This document shows positions 33,932 to 42,282 of a stretch of DNA of 64,000 nucleotides, piece after piece. The number at the start of each line of letters is the position of its first letter. Position 1 is the stretch's first letter. The notes beneath the pieces were generated by a model, which saw only the letters and a program-made list of their open reading frames with translations, was not told the origin of the DNA and did no database searches. Both the position numbers and the translations under genes were made by a program. The DNA lies in the NCBI RefSeq assembly GCF_028200735.1, contig NZ_JAQKPV010000013.1:62001-126000 (forward strand), in the 5' to 3' direction. This stretch comes from Streptomyces sp. ACA25. GTDB lineage: Bacteria > Actinomycetota > Actinomycetes > Streptomycetales > Streptomycetaceae.

Positions 33932-34633
33932 GTGAAACGCACCGCACGCACGCTCTTCCTGACACCGTTCCTCGCCCTGCTGCTGGCCGTGGGCCTCGCG
34001 GCTTCCCCCGCACACGCCGCCTCCTGGTCGACCGACGACCGCTGGGGGAACTGGGAGACCGGCGGCTACACCCTGTACAACAACATCTGGGGCTCCGGCT
34101 ACGGATACCAGGCGATGTGGGCCAACGACCACAACAGCTGGGGTGTGTGGGCCGACCACCCCAACACCGGCGGCATCAAGTCCTACCCCAACGCCAAACG
34201 GGTGGTGAACCGGCCGCTGAACCGGATCAACTCGCTCTCCAGCAGTTACGACGTGACCGTCCCCGCGGCCGGTGCCTACAACACCGCCTACGACATCTGG
34301 GACGAGCACTACGACCACGAGATCATGCTCTGGATGAACTGGCACGGCCCCGTCGGCCCGCTCGGCTCCTTTCAGACCCGGATCAGCCTGGGCGGTCACA
34401 CCTGGGACGTCCACCGTGGCAGCAACGGCCACAACCACGTGTACTCGTTCCTGCGCACCGGCCAGTCCACGGCGGGCAGCGTCAACCTGCTGCCCATCCT
34501 GCGCTGGATCGCCGATCAGGGCTGGATGAACCACACCGACGTCATCGGTGACGTGCAGTTCGGCTACGAGATCACCTCCTCGGCCGGCGGACTGGACTTC
34601 CGTACCAACCGCTTCAGCGTCAGTCACAGCTGA
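33932..34633 (+). CDS. Secreted GH12 endo-beta-glucanase
   Basis: A 233-residue secreted jelly-roll enzyme. After a signal peptide (AHA, cut near residue 29) it shows the GH12 blocks TLYNNIWGSGYGYQ, AYDIWDEHYDHEIMLWMNW with the nucleophile E130, and DVQFGYEITSSAGG with the acid/base E213. GH12 members cut beta-1,4-glucan, mixed-linkage glucan or xyloglucan; the sequence alone does not decide. It is catalytic domain only, with no CBM. It begins 54 bases after the GH42 gene and supplies the extracellular step for the importer. Confidence 0.9.
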   Translation: MKRTARTLFLTPFLALLLAVGLAASPAHAASWSTDDRWGNWETGGYTLYNNIWGSGYGYQAMWANDHNSWGVWADHPNTGGIKSYPNAKRVVNRPLNRINSLSSSYDVTVPAAGAYNTAYDIWDEHYDHEIMLWMNWHGPVGPLGSFQTRISLGGHTWDVHRGSNGHNHVYSFLRTGQSTAGSVNLLPILRWIADQGWMNHTDVIGDVQFGYEITSSAGGLDFRTNRFSVSHS

Positions 34634-34688
34634 CGCGCGGACGCAGAGATCCGGTCAGGAGCCCGGCAGGCAATGCGCCGTTCCGAGG

Positions 34689-35747
34689 TCAGAAGGCCCG
34701 GGCCGGTCCGGTGCTGGCCCGGACGGTCAGCTGCGGAGGCAGCAACTCCACCCGGTCCGCCCCCAGCCCGCCGGGCGCTCCGCCGTTGCCGGCGGTCCGC
34801 GAGGGCCGCGCCGCCCGCGCAGTCTTCTCCATCGCCAGCTCCACGGCCCGGCGCCCCATCTCCTGGGCCGGGATGGCCACCGAGGTCAGCGACACGGAGG
34901 TCTGCGTCGCCACCTGGTCGGGGCAGACGGCCACCACCGAGACGTCCTCGGGCACGGCTCGGCCCTGCTGGCGCAGCAGGCCGAGCATCGGCCCGATCGC
35001 CGCCTCGTTCTGCACGATGAACCCCGTGGTGCCGGGACGCTCGTCGAAGATCCGCGCCAGGGTCCCCGCCATCGATTCGTAGGAGCCGTCACAGGGCCGG
35101 TGCAGCAGGCTCAGGCCGAGGCCGGCCGCGCGCTCCCGGACGCCGGCGAGGGTGCGCTCCGCGAAGCCGGTGCGGCGCTCGTACACGGCGGCGGCCTCGC
35201 CGACCACGGCGAGCTCCCGGTGGCCGAGCCCGGCCAGGTGCTCCACACACAGCTGCCCGGTGGCGGTGAAGTCCAGATCCACGCAGGTCAGGCCGGTGGT
35301 GTCGGCCGGCAGGCCGATGAGCACGGCCGGCCGGGCCGCCTCGTGCAGCAGGGGGAGCCGGTCGTCGTCCAGTTCGACGTCCATGAGGATCATGGCGTCG
35401 GCCAGCCCGCTGCCGACCACCCGGCGCACCGCCTCGGGACCTTCCTGGCCGGTGAGCAGCAGGACGTCGTAGCCGTGCTCGCGGGCCGTGGTGGCCACTG
35501 CGATGGCGATCTCCATCATCACGGGCACGTACATGTCGGTGCGCAGGGGCATCATCAGCGCGATGATGTTGGACTTGCTGCTGGCAAGGGCCCGGGCTCC
35601 GGCGTTGGGGTGGTAGCCCAGCTGCTGGATGCTGTGCTCGACCCGCTCGCGGGTGGGAGCCGAGATGGTCCGCTTGCCACTGAGGACGTAGCTCACCGTG
35701 CTGGCGGAGACCCCCGCGTGCCGGGCTACCTCGGCAAGGGTGACCAT
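34689..35747 (-). CDS. LacI-family repressor of the sugar locus
   Basis: A 352-residue LacI/GalR regulator. The N-terminal DNA-binding domain includes TLAEVARHAGVSASTVSYVL and the hinge helix region PNAGARALAS; a sugar-binding periplasmic-type domain follows. It converges on the GH12 gene and is transcribed away from operators 3 and 4 that lie behind its own start, so it is probably autoregulated. The four GAAGCGCTTC palindromes flanking the locus are its natural targets. ATG 35747. Confidence 0.92.
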   Translation of the reverse strand: MVTLAEVARHAGVSASTVSYVLSGKRTISAPTRERVEHSIQQLGYHPNAGARALASSKSNIIALMMPLRTDMYVPVMMEIAIAVATTAREHGYDVLLLTGQEGPEAVRRVVGSGLADAMILMDVELDDDRLPLLHEAARPAVLIGLPADTTGLTCVDLDFTATGQLCVEHLAGLGHRELAVVGEAAAVYERRTGFAERTLAGVRERAAGLGLSLLHRPCDGSYESMAGTLARIFDERPGTTGFIVQNEAAIGPMLGLLRQQGRAVPEDVSVVAVCPDQVATQTSVSLTSVAIPAQEMGRRAVELAMEKTARAARPSRTAGNGGAPGGLGADRVELLPPQLTVRASTGPARAF

Positions 35748-35779
35748 GGTGCTCTCCAGATGAGTGCCGGGGGCAGAAG

Positions 35780-35793
35780 GTGAAGCGCTTCGA
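35780..35793. promoter_or_regulatory. LacI-type operator 3
   Basis: GTGAAGCGCTTCGA, two mismatches from the operator 2 palindrome but with an intact GAAGCGCTTC core (35782-35791). It lies 33 bases upstream of the repressor start codon, a position for autorepression. Confidence 0.8.
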
Positions 35794-35879
35794 TGCGAGG
35801 GTCTCGCGAGCCGGTCCCTACGCGTCTACGGGCTAGGCACAGACCCTAGACCGGACGGGCAGCCCTGTCCAGGGATGCG

Positions 35880-35893
35880 TCGAAGCGCTTCAA
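35880..35893. promoter_or_regulatory. LacI-type operator 4
   Basis: TCGAAGCGCTTCAA, one mismatch from operator 2, core at 35882-35891. It is 100 bases from operator 3 and about 135 bases upstream of the acyl-CoA dehydrogenase gene, which might therefore also be touched by this repressor. Confidence 0.75.
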
Positions 35894-36028
35894 CGCCGCC
35901 ATCGCCCAGACGTCACGCCGTGGAGGAGTCCCCTGTCAGGACTGATACTCCCCGCCCGAATCGGGTACATACGCCCGAGTAGCACCAGCCAGTGGACGTG
36001 TCCGCATCTCGACGGCGAGGGAGCGAAG

Positions 36029-37963
36029 ATGACCGCCGCACAAACGGCGTCCGTATCCGAGCAGGAGTCCAGGCAGGTCGCCGAAGCGGCCCGGGACCAG
36101 GAGTGGCGCAAGCCGAGCTTCGCCAAGGAGCTGTTCCTCGGCCGCTTCCGGCTCGACCTGCTCCATCCTCATCCGCTGCCCAACGAGGAAGCAGTCCGCA
36201 CCGGGGAGGAATTCCTCGCCCGGCTGCGGGAGTTCTGCGAGACGAAGATCGACGGGGCGCTGATCGAGCGTGAGGCCCGCATCCCCGACGAGGTGATCCG
36301 CGGGCTGAAGGAGCTGGGCGCCCTCGGCATGAAGATCGACCCGGCCTACGGCGGTGTCGGACTCAGCCATCTGTACTACAACCGTGCCCTGGCCCTCGTC
36401 GGTTCCGTCAGCCCGGCGGTCGGCGCGCTGCTGTCGGCCCATCAGTCCATCGGCGTGCCGCAGCCGCTGAAGATCTTCGGAACCGAGGAACAGAAGCAGG
36501 CCTTCCTGCCGCGCTGCGCCCGCGACGCGATCTCCGCCTTCCTGCTGACCGAGCCGGACGTCGGCTCCGACCCGGCCCGCCTGGGAGCCACGGCCGTACC
36601 GGACGGTGACGACTACCTCCTGGACGGTGTGAAGCTGTGGACCACCAACGGGGTCATCGCCGACCTGCTGGTCGTCATGGCAGCTGTGCCCAGCAGCCCC
36701 GGCCACCCCGGCGGCATCAGCGCCTTCGTCGTCGAGGCGGACTCCCCTGGGATCACGGTGGAGAACCGCAACGCCTTCATGGGGCTGCGCGGCATCGAGA
36801 ACGGGGTCACCCGCCTCCACCGCGTGCGGGTCCCCGCGGCCAACCGCATCGGCAAGGAGGGTGAGGGCCTCAAGATCGCTTTGACCACGCTGAACACCGG
36901 TCGGCTCTCGCTCCCCGCACTGTGCGTCGGCGCCGGGAAGTGGAGTCTGAAGATCGCCCGCGAGTGGACCGGGGTGCGTGTGCAGTGGGGAAAGCCGGTG
37001 GCCAGGCACGAGGCCGTCGGCAGCAAGATGTCCTTCATCGCGGCCACCACCTTCGCGCTGGAGGCACTCCTCGACCTCTCCTGCGAAATGGCCGACGAAG
37101 ACCGTCGCGACATCCGCATCGAAGCGGCGCTCGCCAAGCTGTACGGCAGCGAGATGGCCTGCCTGATGGCGGATGAGCTGGTCCAGATCCGTGGCGGGCG
37201 CGGCTTCGAGACCGCCGAGTCCCTGGCGGCCCGCGGCGAACGCGGCGTCCCTGCCGAACAGGTGCTGCGCGACCTGCGGATCAACCGCATCTTCGAGGGC
37301 TCGACCGAGATCATGCACCTGCTCATTGCCCGGGAGGCGGTCGACACCCACCTGAAGGTCGCCGGCGACCTGATCGACCCGGAGAAAGGGCTGGGCGACA
37401 AGGGCAAAGCGCTGCTCGCGGCAGGCGGCTTCTACTCCCGCTGGCTGCCGAAGCTGGCCGCCGGCCGGGGCCAGGTCCCCCTGACCTACCGGGACTTCCG
37501 GCACTCCGGGCACCCCGACCTCTCACCCCACCTGCGCTACGCGGAGCGCGCCTCCCGGAAGCTCGCCCGCTCCACCTTTTACGCGATGTCCCGGTGGCAG
37601 GGGAAGATGGAATCCAAGCAGAGCTTCCTCGGCCGTGTCGTGGACATCGGTGCCGAGCTCTTCGCGATGAGCGCGGCCTGTGTGCGGGCGGAGAGCATGC
37701 GCGACCGCGGGGAGAACGGCCGCGAGGCATACCGGCTCGCCGACGCCTTCTGCCGGCAGTCCAGACTGCGGGTCGAGGACCTCTTCACCCGCCTCTGGCA
37801 CAACACCGATGAGCTCGACCGGAAAGTCGTCCGCGGCATCCTCGACGGCCAGTACACCTGGCTCGAGTACGGCGTCATCGACCCCTCCACCCCCGGGCCC
37901 TGGATCGCACCGGCAACCCCCGGCCCCAGCCGGAGGGAGAACGTCCACCGCCGGATCAGCTGA
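36029..37963 (+). CDS. Long-form acyl-CoA dehydrogenase (VLCAD-like)
   Basis: A 644-residue FAD enzyme of fatty-acid beta-oxidation. The acyl-CoA dehydrogenase core spans about residues 45-450, with FLLTEPDVGSDPARL (flavin/substrate contacts), the catalytic glutamate in RIFEGSTEIMH (E423), and IRGGRGFETA. A helical C-terminal extension of about 190 residues, as in very-long-chain enzymes, suggests long acyl substrates. ATG 36029 behind GGAGCGAAG. It begins right beside the sugar repressor's control region but reads as a separate gene. Confidence 0.9.
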   Translation: MTAAQTASVSEQESRQVAEAARDQEWRKPSFAKELFLGRFRLDLLHPHPLPNEEAVRTGEEFLARLREFCETKIDGALIEREARIPDEVIRGLKELGALGMKIDPAYGGVGLSHLYYNRALALVGSVSPAVGALLSAHQSIGVPQPLKIFGTEEQKQAFLPRCARDAISAFLLTEPDVGSDPARLGATAVPDGDDYLLDGVKLWTTNGVIADLLVVMAAVPSSPGHPGGISAFVVEADSPGITVENRNAFMGLRGIENGVTRLHRVRVPAANRIGKEGEGLKIALTTLNTGRLSLPALCVGAGKWSLKIAREWTGVRVQWGKPVARHEAVGSKMSFIAATTFALEALLDLSCEMADEDRRDIRIEAALAKLYGSEMACLMADELVQIRGGRGFETAESLAARGERGVPAEQVLRDLRINRIFEGSTEIMHLLIAREAVDTHLKVAGDLIDPEKGLGDKGKALLAAGGFYSRWLPKLAAGRGQVPLTYRDFRHSGHPDLSPHLRYAERASRKLARSTFYAMSRWQGKMESKQSFLGRVVDIGAELFAMSAACVRAESMRDRGENGREAYRLADAFCRQSRLRVEDLFTRLWHNTDELDRKVVRGILDGQYTWLEYGVIDPSTPGPWIAPATPGPSRRENVHRRIS

Positions 37964-38075
37964 GCGGGCCCCGCCGGGACGGCCCGGTGACCCTGCCCGG
38001 AGCCCGGCCGTGTCTGCTGCCCCGTCGGGCCGGGCGGGGTTGTCCGTCCCCTTGCGCGTGGGGGAGGATCGTCCG

Positions 38076-38786
38076 GTGGCGATCACCGGTGTGCTGTTTG
38101 ATTTTTCCGGAACGCTCTTCCGCGTCGAGCCGGCCGAGTGCTGGTTGCGCGCGGTGCTGGCGGAAGCGGGCATCGCAGTCCCGGAAGGTGAGCTGCTCCA
38201 CTGGGCGGACCGGCTGGAGAGGGCCGGCGCGCTTCCGGGCGGGGCAGAGCCGGCTGCCGTCCCGGACCGGCTGCGCCGCCTCTGGGAGCACCGCGACGAG
38301 AGCGCCGGGCTGCACCGCTCCGCCTACACCACGCTGTCCCGGGAGACCGGTCTGCCCTGGGACCTGCACGAGGCCCTCTACGCGCGCTCCTCGACGCCGG
38401 AAGCCTGGTCGCCGTATCCGGATGCCGCCGAGGTGCTGAGCCTGCTGAAGCAGCGGGGTCTGCGGGTCGGAGTCCTGTCCAACATCGGCTGGGACCTGCG
38501 GCCGCTCTTCCGCGCCCACGGCTTCGCCCCGTTCGTGGACAGCTATGTGCTGTCCTTCGAGCACGGCATCCAGAAGCCCGACCCCACGCTCTTCCGCATC
38601 GCCTGCGACAAGCTGAACACCGCCCCCGGCGACACCCTGATGGTCGGCGACAGCCGGCGCGCGGACGGTGGCGCTCAGGCGATCGGCTGCGCCTTCCTCC
38701 AGGTCCCGCACCTGCCCGTCACGGAACGCCCCGACGCCCTGCGCTCCGTGCTCGGGCTGCTCGACGGGGCGTCGCCGGAGCGGTGA
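38076..38786 (+). CDS. HAD-superfamily hydrolase with variant motif I
   Basis: A 236-residue Rossmann-type HAD protein. Motif I reads VLFDFSGTLF: the nucleophile Asp9 is present, but the acid/base Asp expected two residues later is Ser11, as in haloacid-dehalogenase-like members where that position is not Asp. Motif II is VLSNIG, motif III lysine in HGIQKPDPTLF, and motif IV VGDSRRAD. So ordinary phosphatase activity is doubtful; substrate unknown. GTG 38076 behind GGGGGAGGA. It lies 112 bases after the acyl-CoA dehydrogenase gene. Confidence 0.85.
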   Translation: MAITGVLFDFSGTLFRVEPAECWLRAVLAEAGIAVPEGELLHWADRLERAGALPGGAEPAAVPDRLRRLWEHRDESAGLHRSAYTTLSRETGLPWDLHEALYARSSTPEAWSPYPDAAEVLSLLKQRGLRVGVLSNIGWDLRPLFRAHGFAPFVDSYVLSFEHGIQKPDPTLFRIACDKLNTAPGDTLMVGDSRRADGGAQAIGCAFLQVPHLPVTERPDALRSVLGLLDGASPER

Positions 38787-38814
38787 CACGGCTCTGAGCC
38801 GAGGCGGACAGCCG

Positions 38815-38862
38815 GGAGCCCGGCGTTGTACCCACCAAGGAGTGGACGCGACGCCGGGCTCC
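38815..38862. terminator. Bidirectional hairpin between HAD and YihY genes
   Basis: GGAGCCCGGCGT (38815-38826) pairs with ACGCCGGGCTCC (38851-38862) across a 24-base loop, between convergent stops. Confidence 0.65.
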
Positions 38863-38869
38863 GACGCTC

Positions 38870-40087
38870 TCAGAGTTTCCGGGTGTCCCGGGGCTCGGCG
38901 TAGGGCTCCTCATCGGCGGGCAGGCCCGCCTCGATGGCCCGGCTGCGTTCCAGCTCGGAGTTGAACTCCAGACCGAGAAGGATGGCGATGTTCGAGATCC
39001 ACAGCCAGACCAGGAAGATGATGATTCCGGCCAGGCTTCCGTAGGTCTCGTTGTAGTTGCCGAAGTTCGCCACGTACAGCGCGAACAGGGCCGAGGCGAT
39101 GAGCCAGACGACGACGGCCAGCAGTCCGCCCGGGGTCAGCCAGGAGAACTTGCGCTTCACATTGGGCGCGGCCCAGAAGAGCACCGCGAAGATCAAGCTG
39201 ACCAGCAGTACCATCACCGGCCACTTGGCGATGTCCCACACCATGAGGGCGGTGTCCCCCAGCCCGATGAGGTCTCCCGCACGCTGGGCCAGTCCACCGG
39301 TGAAGACCACTCCCACCGCGATGGCGGCCAGCAGGACGACGAGAAGAACGGTGATGCCGAAGCGGACCGGCAGGGTGATCCAGACCGGACGGCCCTCACC
39401 GATGTCGTACACGGCATTGGACGCCCGCATGAAGGCGCCGACGTACCTCGATGCCGACCACAGGGCGATCGCAAGACCGATGACCAGCGCGAATCCGGCC
39501 GTTGCCCCGGTCTCCTCCAGCTGCTCCAGCATGCTGGTCAGAATGTCCTGGACGGCCCCTGGCGCCAGATCGCCCACGTTGTCGAGAAGCGGGTCGATGA
39601 CATCGGCGCCCAGCACGCCCAGCACGGACACCAGGGCCAGCAGAGCGGGGAAGATCGACAGCACCCCGTAGTAGGTCAACGCGGCGGCCCAGTCGTTGAG
39701 CCCGTCGGCCTTGAACTCCGTCATGGTCCGCTTCAGCGCCTGCCACCAGGACTGCTTGGGCAGATCCGTGGGTCCCTCGGCACGCGCCGGTGCCTCCTCC
39801 TCACGGGCCGCGGGTGCGGGCCCCCGGCCGCCTTCCGGCGGTACCGGTGCTGCGGCCGGGCCGGCGGCCCGCTCGGAACCCCGCTCCGGACCCGGCCGGG
39901 CGCCCTGCGCGGGCCTCGGCTGCGCCTCCTGACCGGCGGGCGGTGGCCCGGTCCTCCGCCGTGAGCGCTCCTCCGCCTCAGGGCCCGGCGCCGACTCCTG
40001 TCCGGGACGCCACCGTGATCCTCCGCCGCGCCGACCACCTCTGCCGCGCTCCGTCGCGTCGTCGCCGTCACCTGTGTGCCGTGCCAT
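38870..40087 (-). CDS. YihY/virulence factor BrkB family membrane protein
   Basis: A 405-residue inner-membrane protein. About 105 residues of Arg/Pro/Gly/Glu-rich cytoplasmic tail precede the YihY domain, which starts near WWQALKRTMTEFKADGLNDW and has six or so membrane helices with the family block ALTYYGVLSIFPALLAL. The function of the family is unresolved; the old RNase BN assignment is not accepted. It lies downstream of three small envelope genes on the same strand, separated from them by 135 bases. Likely an envelope or osmotic-stress component. Confidence 0.85.
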   Translation of the reverse strand: MARHTGDGDDATERGRGGRRGGGSRWRPGQESAPGPEAEERSRRRTGPPPAGQEAQPRPAQGARPGPERGSERAAGPAAAPVPPEGGRGPAPAAREEEAPARAEGPTDLPKQSWWQALKRTMTEFKADGLNDWAAALTYYGVLSIFPALLALVSVLGVLGADVIDPLLDNVGDLAPGAVQDILTSMLEQLEETGATAGFALVIGLAIALWSASRYVGAFMRASNAVYDIGEGRPVWITLPVRFGITVLLVVLLAAIAVGVVFTGGLAQRAGDLIGLGDTALMVWDIAKWPVMVLLVSLIFAVLFWAAPNVKRKFSWLTPGGLLAVVVWLIASALFALYVANFGNYNETYGSLAGIIIFLVWLWISNIAILLGLEFNSELERSRAIEAGLPADEEPYAEPRDTRKL

Positions 40088-40222
40088 GCGATTCCACCAC
40101 CTGTTCTCTCACCGGCTGTCCCCGGTCCCGGGACGCCTCCCGTACCCGCGTGCGGCCACCGGGTGCGTCCCGGGCCCGGCCCGGGCGCTGACTGCCGTCC
40201 GGGTTACCTGAGGGGCGGCTTC

Positions 40223-40867
40223 CTATTCGCGTGCCTGGTCGGCAACGTTCTTCCCGGCTTCGCGGGCCTCACCGCCGACCTGGCGGGACTGCTCCCGGGC
40301 CTCCTCCTTGGTGTGGCGGGCCGTCTGCGTGGCGGTGCCCTTCATGTCCTCCGCCGCCTGCTGCACGGATTCGGTGGCGTCCTCCTTCAGACGCTCGGCC
40401 GACTCGGTGGCCTGCGTCCGGAAGGGCGCGGCGAGCTCACCGGCGCTCTCGGAGTGGGCCACCCGCTCCTCGGTCCGGGTTTTCGGCAGGAGCGACGCCG
40501 CCAGAAGTCCGGTGCCGAAGGCGATCACACCGGCTGCCATCGGGTTGCCCTGCGTCTGCCGCATGGCCTGATCGGGGGTGTTCTTCACAGCATCACCTGC
40601 CTGACGTGCGGAATCCGTGACCTGCCCGGCGCCCTCCTGCAGGGAGTGGGCGGCCTGCCGGGTCCGGTCCTTGGCATGCCCGGTGCTCTCCGACGCCGTT
40701 CCCATGACGCGGTTCCGCATCCCGGACATCGCCCTGCCGACCCGGGCGCGGCGCCGGCGTGCCATCTGTTTCGGACTGGCCCGGTCGGCCAGCCGGTTGA
40801 CATCGGTTGCCAGCTTCTCCCTGGTGGAATCGATATCGGCTCTTACCTGGTCGGGTGACGTGCCCAT
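40223..40867 (-). CDS. DUF3618 membrane-associated protein
   Basis: A 214-residue protein. The N-terminus GTSPDQVRADIDSTREKLAT is the DUF3618 signature; one membrane helix lies near residues 110-130 (GVIAFGTGLLAASLLP). The rest is charged, Ala/Glu/Gln-rich and probably coiled coil, resembling LEA/apolipoprotein-like stress proteins (ATESAERLKEDATESVQQAA). ATG 40867 lies 25 bases inside the end of the holin-like gene, so they are co-translated. Confidence 0.85.
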   Translation of the reverse strand: MGTSPDQVRADIDSTREKLATDVNRLADRASPKQMARRRRARVGRAMSGMRNRVMGTASESTGHAKDRTRQAAHSLQEGAGQVTDSARQAGDAVKNTPDQAMRQTQGNPMAAGVIAFGTGLLAASLLPKTRTEERVAHSESAGELAAPFRTQATESAERLKEDATESVQQAAEDMKGTATQTARHTKEEAREQSRQVGGEAREAGKNVADQARE

Positions 40868-41277
40868 TCCGCATCCTCCTTCAGCGACTCCACGGTCTGC
40901 TCGGGCTTGGGTGAGACCGACTGCATGGTGGAACGGCCCAGCATGTAGAGAACCGCTCCGACAATCGCCCACACCGCGGTGACGATCAGGGCGGCCCAGC
41001 CCAGGTCCATCAGGTTGCCGAGGCCCCACATGGCCGCCAGCGACAGGAACAGGGCCACCATGTAGCCGGCGAATCCGGCTCCGCCGTACATACCGGCGGC
41101 CTTTCCCGCCTTGACCGCCTCCTCGCGTACTTCCGTCTTGGCAAGCTCCATTTCCTGCCGGAGCAGCTTCTGCACGTCCGAGGTCACCTCGGCCAGCAGC
41201 TCACCCACCGAGGCATCCTCCTCGGGGGTCTCCTCCTGACGGGGCCTGGACGACTGCCGCGAAGACATCAGTGCCAT
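40843..41277 (-). CDS. Phage_holin_3_6-type small membrane protein
   Basis: A 144-residue protein with two membrane helices (around YMVALFLSLAAMWGLGNLM and AALIVTAVWAIVGAVLYML) after an amphipathic N-terminus ASVGELLAEVTSDVQKLLRQ. This is the actinobacterial 'phage holin family' pattern; such chromosomal members are membrane-organising or stress proteins and not lysis proteins. ATG 41277 has GGAGG 6 bases upstream and is one base from the stop of the previous gene; an internal ATG at 41268 is possible. Confidence 0.85.
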   Translation of the reverse strand: MALMSSRQSSRPRQEETPEEDASVGELLAEVTSDVQKLLRQEMELAKTEVREEAVKAGKAAGMYGGAGFAGYMVALFLSLAAMWGLGNLMDLGWAALIVTAVWAIVGAVLYMLGRSTMQSVSPKPEQTVESLKEDAEWARHPTR

Positions 41278-41278
41278 G

Positions 41279-41875
41279 TCACGCCTCCGGAAGGTAGGTC
41301 CGCTGTGCTTCGTCGTACGGCTGACTCTCCCGCTCGGCTGCCGGGAGCTGCCGCGGCTGCGCCTGCCCGTCCGGCCCGCCGGAGCCGCTTCCGCCGGCCT
41401 TGGCCATCCGGCCGACAGCGAATCCGACGAGCATCGCTCCGCCGAGGAAGGCACCGGGACGCCGGCGCGCGAAGCCCTGCACCTCGTGCAGAGCGCCACG
41501 CAGTCCCTGCCGTTCCAGGTAGTCCGCCGCCCGGTGACCGCCGTCGGCGGCCTGCGTGACCAGGTTGCGCGCGGGGGAGTCGCCGGGCGCCTTCTCGGCG
41601 AGTGCGGCGAAGTCGTCCGCCCACTGCCGCAGGTTGCCCGCGGTGCGCCGGGTCTGGGTCTGGGCCTCGTCCGTGACGCGCTCGCGCAGTTCCCGCACCA
41701 CCGACAGGCCGCGCTCCTGTGCCTGTTCCGTCACCGCCTTGGCCTGCTCGGCTGCGGTGGCACCGACCTGGCCGGCCGCCTGCCCCGCCCGGCCGGCCGT
41801 GGCGGACGCTTCCTGCTGCGCCGCTTGTCCGGCTTGCTGGGCACGCTCGGCCTTCACGTTCGCTGAGTCACTCAT
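41279..41875 (-). CDS. Helical membrane-associated hypothetical protein
   Basis: A 198-residue protein, first gene of the minus-strand envelope operon. It is rich in Ala, Gln, Glu and Arg with a long predicted coiled coil (VRELRERVTDEAQTQTRRTA) and a single short hydrophobic segment near residues 138-158 (RRRPGAFLGGAMLVGFAVGR), the glycine-rich anchor seen in ElaB/DUF883-like proteins. ATG 41875 behind GAGGAG. Function unknown; the context suggests an envelope-stress module with the two following genes. Confidence 0.75.
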   Translation of the reverse strand: MSDSANVKAERAQQAGQAAQQEASATAGRAGQAAGQVGATAAEQAKAVTEQAQERGLSVVRELRERVTDEAQTQTRRTAGNLRQWADDFAALAEKAPGDSPARNLVTQAADGGHRAADYLERQGLRGALHEVQGFARRRPGAFLGGAMLVGFAVGRMAKAGGSGSGGPDGQAQPRQLPAAERESQPYDEAQRTYLPEA

Positions 41876-42282
41876 GGGGCCACTCCTCACTCTTCCTTGC
41901 GGTCACCGCGGTGCCCCGCGGAGCCGGCGGTGTGCGCTACCGGGTCGGTTCCTCCCCGGCCGACCGGTGCATCGGGCTGGGTGCCTGCAAGCCCGGCGCG
42001 CAGTTGCGGTACCGTCCTGCGCTCGCGGGTAGCCAGTCCAAAGGGGTGAAAACCGGAAATGAGCCGCAACAGATCCGCAAATGGAAGAAATCGGGCGGGT
42101 GGCGTCTTTGTCCGCGTTGGCAACGGTCCTGCCCGGCCCGGTGCGGCGCACGACCGGGTGTCCGGCGGGCGGGCCGCTTCGCCCGGTCGCGTGGAGCCAC
42201 GCCGCGGTGTCCAGCCCGGGAGCGGCCGGACTGCCGCGGGCGGCTGGACGGGGGCGCCCGGGGAGGCCCCAGAATAGGGGCC
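41876..42282. other. Divergent region between envelope operon and dxr
   Basis: No gene is supported in these 407 bases. A relatively AT-rich patch (42035-42110) lies in the middle. A sigma-B-like promoter candidate faces the envelope operon (see separate entry). GGGGAGG at 42259-42265 is too far from ATG 42283 to be a good ribosome-binding site; AATAGGGG is nearer. Confidence 0.5.
42029..42053 (-). promoter_or_regulatory. Candidate sigma-B-type stress promoter
   Basis: On the minus strand GTTT is followed after 15 bases by GGCTAC. The Streptomyces sigma-B consensus from the literature is GNNT, 14-16 bases, GGGTAC/T, so one base differs. It points to the holin/DUF3618/YihY operon about 150 bases downstream, a type of cluster often stress-induced. 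Confidence 0.3.

Noticed and set aside
40843..41277. Prophage remnant, suggested by the holin-like protein
   Set aside because: No lysin, capsid, integrase or att repeats nearby; chromosomal members of this holin-like family are common in actinobacteria.
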